DNA of 21,880 nt from DASQFU01 sp035632955 (GTDB taxonomy: Bacteria > Eisenbacteria > RBG-16-71-46): positions 1 to 21,880 of the forward strand of contig DASQFU010000074.1 in assembly GCA_035632955.1 (NCBI GenBank), in the 5' to 3' direction. Of this stretch, positions 14,483 through 20,580 are shown one piece after another. Each line of letters begins with the position of its first letter. Position 1 is the first letter of the stretch. The notes below the pieces were generated by a model that saw only the letters and a list, made by a program, of their open reading frames with translations, searched no databases and was not told where the DNA came from. The translations under genes were made by a program, and so were the position numbers.

Positions 14483-15199
14483 GTGCGAAGGCGCGAGTTC
14501 CTACGACTCCTAGCACTCCAGGCCGCGGCCTGGTCGGTCGCGTGCGCGCCCGGCTCCTCGGAGCGTGACGAACGTCGGTCCAAGGTCGCAACGCCACCGA
14601 ATCCGTGGTCGAACCGGTGGATGGGCGACGATTTCGGCGCCGGACATCGGTTGCGGGACGGCCTGCTCGCGCTGGAGCCTGCCTCGCGGACCCCCGAGGT
14701 CGACGTCATCGTCGTCGGAGGCGGAATCAGCGGGCTGGCCACCGCTCTTCTGCTCGCGGACCGCGGCAGCCGCGTGCGCGTCCTCGAGCAGGCGGCGGAG
14801 CCCGGCGGGAACGCGAAGTCCGTCGCGTGGGGCGACCTCACGTACGCCATCGGCGCGGCGTACTTCGCCGCGCCCGAGCCCGGATCGCGGCTCGCCGAGC
14901 TGTACCAGCGGGTCGGAATCGCGGGCGTGAAGGTGCCGAAGGGCGAAGTGCTCCACGATGGACAGCTTCGGCATGGCTTCTGGGACGGTGCGACGCACCC
15001 CGACGCCGCGGCGGATCTCGCGCGCATCCGGGACGCCTGGACCGAGTTGCTCGAGCGCCGCTACCCCGCGATCCCGTGGGACTCGGAGTCGTGGAGCCGG
15101 AGCGAGTTCGAGCGTGCGGACCAGATGCCCTTCGACCGGCTGCTGGAGGATCTCCACGCGCCGCCGGTGCTGAAGCGCTTCTGCGAACACTACTGCTGA
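14483..15199 (+). CDS. FAD-dependent oxidoreductase, N-terminal part up to an in-frame TGA
   Basis: This is the 5' part of an amine-oxidase-like flavoprotein. GTG 14483 gives a Tat-type signal (MRRREFLRLLALQAAAWSVA) with a Cys near the expected cleavage site (ACAP), so a periplasmic or lipid-anchored protein is likely. The FAD dinucleotide-binding fold starts at about residue 73: VDVIVVGGGISGLATALLLADRG (GxGxxG pattern) and an Arg/Glu segment VRVLEQAAEPGGNA. The frame stops at TGA 15197-15199 after KRFCEHYC. The same frame then runs open for a further 840 bases with clearly related protein, so the gene is one unit of about 519 codons broken by one codon. A TAGAGT at 14471-14476, 6 bases before the GTG, suggests a leaderless transcript. 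Confidence 0.75.
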   Translation: MRRREFLRLLALQAAAWSVACAPGSSERDERRSKVATPPNPWSNRWMGDDFGAGHRLRDGLLALEPASRTPEVDVIVVGGGISGLATALLLADRGSRVRVLEQAAEPGGNAKSVAWGDLTYAIGAAYFAAPEPGSRLAELYQRVGIAGVKVPKGEVLHDGQLRHGFWDGATHPDAAADLARIRDAWTELLERRYPAIPWDSESWSRSEFERADQMPFDRLLEDLHAPPVLKRFCEHYC

Positions 15200-15226
15200 T
15201 CCTCGTTCGGCGGCACGACCGCCGAG
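15197..15226 (+). other. In-frame TGA with a downstream hairpin inside the oxidoreductase gene
   Basis: TGC-TGA-TCC-TCG encodes Cys-stop-Ser-Ser. A hairpin follows: TCGGCGG (15207-15213) pairs with CCGCCGA (15219-15225) around loop CACGA, starting 7 bases after the TGA. A selenocysteine insertion element would be expected about here, but the loop is slightly close to the TGA and lacks a G among its first two bases. Such stems also arise often by chance at this GC content. A C-to-T change from CGA (Arg) or G-to-A from TGG (Trp) explains the codon more simply. Confidence 0.45.
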
Positions 15227-16039
15227 ATCTCGAGCTATGCCGCACTCAACTTCCTGACCGCCGAGTTCGGCGAGATCCGAGCGCTGCCGGGCGGCAACGC
15301 CGCGATCGCGACGGCGCTGCACCGGGAGTTGAAGACGAAGGGCGGCGAGGTCCTGACCGGCACCTTCGCCGGCCGCGTCCGCCAGCGCGGCCGCGGAGTC
15401 GAAGTCACGTCGGCGTCGGCCGCGGGCGCCACCCTCCACGCGGCGCAAGCGGCCGTGCTCGCGGTGCCCCGCTTCGTCGCGGCTCGTATCGTCGAAGGCT
15501 TCCCCAGCGAGCGGTGGGAGGACGTGCGCGCGATGGAGTGGCGAGCCTATCTGGTCGCGAACATCCTGCTCGCGCGCCGCCCCAAGGTCGATTGGTACGA
15601 CGCTTATCGCGTGGAAGAGATCGACCCGCGCGATTGCGGTTGGACCGACTTGATCCTCGCCGACCACGCGGCCGGAGCCCACGGCCCGTACACGGTGCTC
15701 ACCGCGTATCGAGCGCTGCCCTATTCCGGCGGCCGCAACGAGCTGTTGACCGACGATGATTACTCCCGGCACCGCGACGTCGTGCGGCGCGATCTCCGTC
15801 CCTGGCTGCCGGCGCTCGGGCTGCGAGAGGCGGACGTCGTCGACATCAATCTTGCGCGCTGGGGGCATCCACTCGTGCTCGCGAAGCCCGGTCAGCTCGC
15901 GAGCGGCACCCTGGAGCGCATCTCGGCGCCGCTCGGCCCGATCGTCTTCGCGCAACAGGATCGCTTCGGCGTTCCTGCGATTGAGTCGGCACTCGAGGCC
16001 GCTTTCGTGGCCGCGGACGAGGCATCGAAGCTAATCTGA
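15200..16039 (+). pseudogene. FAD-dependent oxidoreductase, C-terminal part after the TGA
   Basis: This is the continuation, in the same frame, of the interrupted flavoprotein: SSFGGTTAEISSYAALNFL, then ALPGGNAAIATALHREL (resembling the substrate and FAD-binding segment of amine oxidases), AAVLAVPRFVAARIV, and a C-terminal end IVFAQQDRFGVPAIESALEAAFVAADEA, where such enzymes close the FAD site. No ATG or GTG stands near the beginning; the first possible start, TTG 15329, would omit 43 codons of the conserved region. The part therefore probably cannot act alone. Coding quality is intact over 840 bases with no second lesion, which points to a very recent mutation, a sequencing or assembly error, or readthrough. 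It converges with the DUF4126 gene. Confidence 0.65.
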
Positions 16040-16068
16040 GCATCGCGCAGCCGCAGCCGTCGGTGACG

Positions 16069-16662
16069 CTAGGCGCTGCCGCCCGGTGACAAGGGAGAGC
16101 CGGATGCTGGCGATACCGCCCGCCGGGAGCGGCGCGTGAACGCCCACAACAGAAGCAGCGGAATCGCGAGCGCGAGGATCGGCAGCACGATCGCGGCGAG
16201 CAGAGCCAGAAACGCCAACACGTCTTCGGCGATCGACACGACGGGGTTCGCCTGTCCTAGCGTCACCGCGGTGCTGCCGAGCCGGAGCTTGGCCTTGAGG
16301 CCGTGCACGGCGAGCGCCGTCGCGCCGAGCGCCAGTGCCGCGAGCTGGGCCCACGGCGTCGGCCATGCTCCCAGGACCGCATAGGCGCCGAGCCAAGCGG
16401 CCGCGGGACGCAGCACCGTGCCGAAGAGATCCAGCACGTGGTCCACGACCGGAATCTTGTCGGCGGCAATCTCGAGCGCCATCGCGACGCCGAGCGCCCA
16501 CAGTGCGTGATCGCCCGCGAGCCAATCGACGGCGGGCTGCAGCGTCACCCATCCCAGGCGGCCCGCGAGGCCGAGCGCGAATAGCGGGAGGAACGCACGC
16601 AACCCGCAGGCTGCGGCGATCGCGACGCCGCTCAGGAGCGCCAATCCCAGACTGAGGTCCAC
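16069..16662 (-). CDS. DUF4126 family membrane protein
   Basis: A 197-residue integral membrane protein with about five hydrophobic segments. The pattern ACGLRAFLPLFALGLAGRLG, ALEIAADKIPVVDHVLDLFG and RPAAAWLGAYAVLG matches DUF4126, a family without assigned function. The GTG start at 16662 is supported by a strong ribosome-binding region: the minus strand reads GGAGGTGAGGAG ending 6 bases before the start (16669-16680). The C-terminal tail is short, Ser/Arg-rich and cytosolic or periplasmic. It is divergent from the alr operon, with 152 bases between them, and stands alone on its strand. Confidence 0.85.
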   Translation of the reverse strand: MDLSLGLALLSGVAIAAACGLRAFLPLFALGLAGRLGWVTLQPAVDWLAGDHALWALGVAMALEIAADKIPVVDHVLDLFGTVLRPAAAWLGAYAVLGAWPTPWAQLAALALGATALAVHGLKAKLRLGSTAVTLGQANPVVSIAEDVLAFLALLAAIVLPILALAIPLLLLWAFTRRSRRAVSPASGSPLSPGGSA

Positions 16663-16720
16663 GCGAGTCTCCTCACCTCCGGCCGCTTGAAACGTCGCCC
16701 GCGCGTCCTATCGGCGCGCG

Positions 16721-16749
16721 TTGCGTGCCGTAGAGGGCGTGGCTATGCT
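16721..16749 (+). promoter_or_regulatory. Sigma-70-type promoter of the alr-deo operon
   Basis: TTGCGT at 16721-16726 and TATGCT at 16744-16749 are spaced by exactly 17 bases. A start near 16756 would give a leader of about 60 bases before the alr GTG, which has GAGGA at 16803-16807 in front of it. Confidence 0.65.
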
Positions 16750-16814
16750 ACCAGCCTTTTGCTCGTCGCTCGCGGTCGAGCGACGCGTGGTCGCGTCACC
16801 TCGAGGACACTGCC

Positions 16815-18047
16815 GTGCCGATGCCCGTCTCGACCTGGGTCGAAGTTGATTTGGATCGCTTCGCGGCCAACCTGCGGGCGGTGCGCGAGTTGGCCGGCCC
16901 CGGGCGTGATCTCCTCCTGGTCGTCAAGGCCGACGCCTACGGCCACGGTGCGGTCGAGATGGCGGCCGCCGCGGCGCGCGAGCGCGTGGCCGTCCTCGGC
17001 GTCGCGACGCTGCACGAAGGCATGCAACTTCGCCGCGGGGACATCACGTTGCCGATCGTCGCACTTTCTCCGTTGCTGCCGAGCGAAGTGTCCGAGGCAG
17101 TTGCGCACGATCTCGAGCCAACCGTCTGTGATCTGGAGTTCGGCCGCGTCCTCTCCGACGCCGCGGTGTCCGCGGGACGGCCGCTCCGATTCCACGTCGA
17201 GATCGACACGGGAATGGGACGCACCGGCGTGCTCGCTGAGGGCGCCGAGGCGTTTCTGGCCCGGCTGATCGAGCTCCCGGGCCTGCGGCTCGCGAGCCTC
17301 TACACCCATTTCCCGGATGCCGACGTCGAAGAGCCGGAATTCTCGCGCGCGCAGACCGCGCGGTTCCTCGACCTGATCGAGCGACTGGCGGCACGTGGCA
17401 TCCGTCCGCCGCGGTTGCATGCGGCCAACAGCGCCGGCGCCGTCAACGTGCCGAACGCCCATCTGGATTGGCTCCGCGTCGGCCTGCTGGGATACGGCTA
17501 CCTGCCCGACCATGCGCGGACGCGGCCCGCGGTGCGTCCCGTGATGGCGTTCAAGAGCCGGCTGGTGCAGATCCGCGATCTGCCTGCCGGCACACCCGTG
17601 AGCTACGCGCGCACTCACGTCACGCGGCGCGCGACGCGAACTGGCGTCGTCGCCGTCGGCTATGGACACGGCTATTCGTGGCTGCTCTCGAATCGAGGGC
17701 ACATGCTGGTGCGAGGCGAGCGCGTGCCGATCCTGGGACGCGTGACGATGGATCTCACGATGGTCGATCTCAGCGACGTGCCCGCGGCCGAGCTCGGCGA
17801 CGAAGTCGTTTTGTTCGGCGACCAGGGCGGCGCCGAGCTGTCGCTCGCGGAGGTGGCGCGCGGCAGCGAGACGCTTCCATACGAGATCATGTGCACGATC
17901 GGCAAGCGCGTCTCGCGCATCTACGTCCGCGGAGGACGCCCGGTGAAGCTCGTCTCGCTGGTCGGCGAGAGCCCCGCGTGGACGCATCTGGCGGCCGATC
18001 ACTTCCGGCTCCGCGAGCAGGCGATCGCGGCGGCTCGCCGCCGCTGA
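16815..18047 (+). CDS. alr: Alanine racemase
   Basis: A 410-residue PLP enzyme that interconverts L- and D-alanine for peptidoglycan. The PLP lysine is Lys38 in LLVVKADAYGHGA; HVEIDTGMGRTGV, YTHFPDAD, LHAANSAGA and the phosphate-side LRVGLLGYGYLP follow in family order. The second catalytic base is Tyr283 in AVGYGHGYSWL, then GRVTMDLTMVDLSD and the C-terminal YEIMCTIGKRVSRIY. The usual motif at the Tyr is GYADGY or GYGDGY; His285 here replaces the common Asp. GTG 16815 is supported by GAGGA 7 bases upstream; ATG 16821 is the alternative. It is the first gene of an operon, one base before deoB, a cell-wall gene placed ahead of nucleoside catabolism. Confidence 0.93.
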   Translation: MPMPVSTWVEVDLDRFAANLRAVRELAGPGRDLLLVVKADAYGHGAVEMAAAAARERVAVLGVATLHEGMQLRRGDITLPIVALSPLLPSEVSEAVAHDLEPTVCDLEFGRVLSDAAVSAGRPLRFHVEIDTGMGRTGVLAEGAEAFLARLIELPGLRLASLYTHFPDADVEEPEFSRAQTARFLDLIERLAARGIRPPRLHAANSAGAVNVPNAHLDWLRVGLLGYGYLPDHARTRPAVRPVMAFKSRLVQIRDLPAGTPVSYARTHVTRRATRTGVVAVGYGHGYSWLLSNRGHMLVRGERVPILGRVTMDLTMVDLSDVPAAELGDEVVLFGDQGGAELSLAEVARGSETLPYEIMCTIGKRVSRIYVRGGRPVKLVSLVGESPAWTHLAADHFRLREQAIAAARRR

Positions 18048-18048
18048 G

Positions 18049-19215
18049 ATGCGCGTCTTTCTCGTCGTTTTGGACGGCGTCGGCGTGGGTGCGCTGCCGG
18101 ATGCCGGAGACTACGGTGACGCCGGCAGCAACACGCTCGCCCACGTTGCCGAAGCGCAGGGCGGCCTTCGGGTGCCGACGCTCGAACGTCTCGGACTCGG
18201 CCGCATCCTCGATCTCCAGGGCGTGCGCCCGTTGCGGGATCCTCGCGGGGCGTTCGGCAAGATGGCGGAGCGCTCGCCCGGCAAGGACAGTACGACCGGA
18301 CACTGGGAGCTCGCGGGGCTGGTGCTCGAGCACCCGTTTCCGACCTATCCCAACGGATTTCCACGCGCGCTGCTGGATCGACTGAGCGAGAGCGTCGGGC
18401 GCGGTTGGATCGGCAACGTGGCGGCGTCCGGCACCGAGATCATCGAGCGGTTGGGGGCCGAGCATCAACGAACCGGAGCGATGATCGTGTACACTTCCGC
18501 CGACAGCGTCTTCCAAATCGCCGCGCACGAAGAGACGATGGCGCTCGACGAGCTGTACGCGATCTGTCGCATCGCGCGCGGCCTGCTCTCGGGCGAGCAC
18601 GCTGTGGGACGCGTGATCGCGAGGCCTTTCACCGGCACCCCGGGAGCGTATGTCCGGTCGCCTCGACGGCGCGACTTCTCGCTTCTGCCGCCGCGTCCGA
18701 CCTTGCTGGATAGGTTGACGGAACGCGGCCACCCCGTCGTGACGGTGGGGAAGGTGGACGATCTGTTCGCGGGGCGCGGCGTCACGGAAGCGCTCCATAC
18801 GAACAGCAACGAGGAAGGGGAAACGGCGCTGCTCGATCTCGCGCGGCGCGCGGGAGAGGGGCTGGTGTTCGCGAATCTCGTGGATTTCGACCAGCGCTAC
18901 GGGCATCGCAACGATCCGACCGGCTTCGCGCGAGCTCTCGAGACCTTCGACGAGCGTCTGGCCAACCTGCTGGCGAGCCTGCGGGGAGACGAGATGGGCA
19001 TCCTCACCGCCGATCACGGCAACGATCCGACCACGCCGAGCACCGACCATTCGCGCGAGTACGTTCCATTGTTGGTGACGGGGCCGCGGGCGCGCCCCGG
19101 CGTCGACCTGGGGACTCGCGCATCGTTTGCGGACGTCGCGGCGTCGCTTTCGGAGCTGTTCGGGCTGCCGCGTCCCGAGGCCGGGCGAAGCTTCCTGAGC
19201 GAGGTGCGCGCGTGA
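18049..19215 (+). CDS. deoB: Phosphopentomutase
   Basis: A 388-residue DeoB of the alkaline-phosphatase superfamily. It interconverts (deoxy)ribose-1-phosphate and the 5-phosphate and so links nucleoside phosphorolysis to DeoC. Metal and active-site motifs are visible: VVLDGVGVGALPDAGDYGD at the N-terminus, GKDSTTGHWELAG (Thr as phospho-acceptor in the family), NLVDFDQRYGHRND and TADHGNDPTTPSTDHSRE near the C-terminus. Length equals the usual 390 or so. Only one base separates it from alr, and its stop overlaps the GTG of cdd. Confidence 0.97.
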   Translation: MRVFLVVLDGVGVGALPDAGDYGDAGSNTLAHVAEAQGGLRVPTLERLGLGRILDLQGVRPLRDPRGAFGKMAERSPGKDSTTGHWELAGLVLEHPFPTYPNGFPRALLDRLSESVGRGWIGNVAASGTEIIERLGAEHQRTGAMIVYTSADSVFQIAAHEETMALDELYAICRIARGLLSGEHAVGRVIARPFTGTPGAYVRSPRRRDFSLLPPRPTLLDRLTERGHPVVTVGKVDDLFAGRGVTEALHTNSNEEGETALLDLARRAGEGLVFANLVDFDQRYGHRNDPTGFARALETFDERLANLLASLRGDEMGILTADHGNDPTTPSTDHSREYVPLLVTGPRARPGVDLGTRASFADVAASLSELFGLPRPEAGRSFLSEVRA

Positions 19216-19616
19216 CCCCGGAGCGCCTGATGGCCGAGGCCGAGCGCGCGCGTCGCAAGTCGTATGCTCCGTACTCGCGTTTCACCGTCGGCGCAGCGCT
19301 GCTGACTCACAAAGGTCAGGTGTTCCGCGCGTGCAACGTCGAGAACGCTTCGTATGGGCTGTCGGTCTGCGCCGAGCGCAACGCGGTGTGGAAGGCCGTG
19401 AGCGAAGGCGAGCGCGAGTTCGTCGCCATCGCCATCACCGCGCGCCAGGGCCACGGCGCCCCGCCGTGCGGATCCTGCCGCCAGGTGTTGCACGAGTTCG
19501 CGCCCGAAGCGATCGTCTACTGGCGCGACGCCCGCGGCCGCATCGTGCGCCGGCCGCTCGGCGAGCTGCTGCCGCTCGCGTTCAAGTTTCCGAGCCGAAA
19601 GCGCAAGCGCCCATGA
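19212..19616 (+). CDS. cdd: Cytidine deaminase
   Basis: A 134-residue homotetramer-type cytidine deaminase converting cytidine and deoxycytidine to uridine and deoxyuridine. The zinc site is complete: Cys53 and Glu55 in SVCAERNAV, Cys86 and Cys89 in PPCGSCRQVL. The substrate loop CNVENASYGL (41-50) is typical. GTG 19212 overlaps the deoB stop and its stop overlaps the deoC ATG. The C-terminal tail KFPSRKRKRP is unusually basic. It feeds deoxyuridine to the phosphorylase encoded at the end of the window. Confidence 0.96.
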   Translation: MTPERLMAEAERARRKSYAPYSRFTVGAALLTHKGQVFRACNVENASYGLSVCAERNAVWKAVSEGEREFVAIAITARQGHGAPPCGSCRQVLHEFAPEAIVYWRDARGRIVRRPLGELLPLAFKFPSRKRKRP

Positions 19617-20575
19617 ATCGTGAGCAGCTCGTGGACCTGATCACCGAGCGGGTGCTCGAAGCCCTGCACCGCCCTGCTGGCGTGCCGAGCCCGCCGAGCG
19701 CACCACCCGTCCGCGCCGCGCCGCCCGCTGCGGATCGCCGTCCGGAGCCGGTGCCGATTCCGCATGGCGCCGGCCACGATCCGGACACGTGCGATCGTTG
19801 TCGGAGCTTCGGCGTGTGTGCGGTCCGCGGGCCCGAGGAGACGCGCCTGCTGGCGGAGGCGGGAGCGGCGCGCGTGGTCGCGACCGTCGGCTACTTGCCC
19901 GCGGCCGACGGCTTCGCGTCGTTGATCGACCACACGCTGCTGCGGCCGGACGCGACCCGTGAGGAGGTGGAGCAGCTCTGTCGCGAGGCGCTCCAGTACA
20001 GCTTCGCGTCCGTGTGCGTGAATCCGAACTGGGTGCCGCTGTGCGCGCAGATGCTCCGAGGCAGTCCGGTTCGCGTGTGCACCGTGGTCGGATTCCCGCT
20101 CGGCGCCCATCTTCCGGACGTCAAGGCCTACGAGGCGCGGCGCGCCGTCGAGCAGGGTGCAGGCGAGATCGACATGGTAATCAACATCGGCGCACTCAAG
20201 TCGCGCGACTACGCGCTGGTCGAGCAGGATATCCGGGGTGTGGTGCAGGCGGTCGGACGCGACACCGTCGTCAAAGTGATCCTCGAGACCGCGCTGCTCA
20301 CGCGTGACGAGAAGGTGATGGGTTCATCGCTCGCCAAGGCGGCCGGGGCGGACTTCGTCAAAACGTCGACCGGGTTCGCCTCCGGCGGCGCGACCGTCGA
20401 AGACGTGCGCCTGATGCGCGAGACGGTCGGCCCCGACATCGGCGTCAAGGCGTCGGGAGGCATCCGCACGCCGGAAGATGCACGCGCGATGGTGGAGGCG
20501 GGCGCGTCCCGCATCGGGGCGTCCGCGAGCGTCAAGATCGTGCGGGGCGAGCGCACCGCCGGCTCCGGGTACTGA
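19613..20575 (+). CDS. deoC: Deoxyribose-phosphate aldolase with N-terminal extension resembling a microcompartment targeting peptide
   Basis: A 320-residue class I aldolase splitting 2-deoxyribose-5-P into acetaldehyde and glyceraldehyde-3-P. The DERA domain spans about 104-310: LIDHTLLRPDAT, EIDMVINIGAL (Asp187), FVKTSTGF with Schiff-base Lys250, and GVKASGGIRT with Lys279. In front stand about 100 extra residues absent from the 220-260-residue standard enzymes. These are an amphipathic helix (MNREQLVDLITERVLEALHR), a Pro/Ala-rich linker (21-50), a Cys cluster CDRCRSFGVC (Cys60, 63, 69) and a short lead-in helix. Helix plus Pro-rich linker is the layout of encapsulation peptides of compartment enzymes. 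ATG 19613 overlaps the cdd stop; starting later would lose the extension without any supporting signal. Encapsulation is inference. Confidence 0.95.
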   Translation: MNREQLVDLITERVLEALHRPAGVPSPPSAPPVRAAPPAADRRPEPVPIPHGAGHDPDTCDRCRSFGVCAVRGPEETRLLAEAGAARVVATVGYLPAADGFASLIDHTLLRPDATREEVEQLCREALQYSFASVCVNPNWVPLCAQMLRGSPVRVCTVVGFPLGAHLPDVKAYEARRAVEQGAGEIDMVINIGALKSRDYALVEQDIRGVVQAVGRDTVVKVILETALLTRDEKVMGSSLAKAAGADFVKTSTGFASGGATVEDVRLMRETVGPDIGVKASGGIRTPEDARAMVEAGASRIGASASVKIVRGERTAGSGY

Positions 20576-20580
20576 CGTCG

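Noticed and set aside
15197..15226. Firm selenocysteine call for the in-frame TGA
   Set aside because: The downstream stem's loop is slightly close to the TGA and lacks the expected G, and no selenocysteine machinery is in the window. A point mutation is simpler. Kept only as a finding to check.
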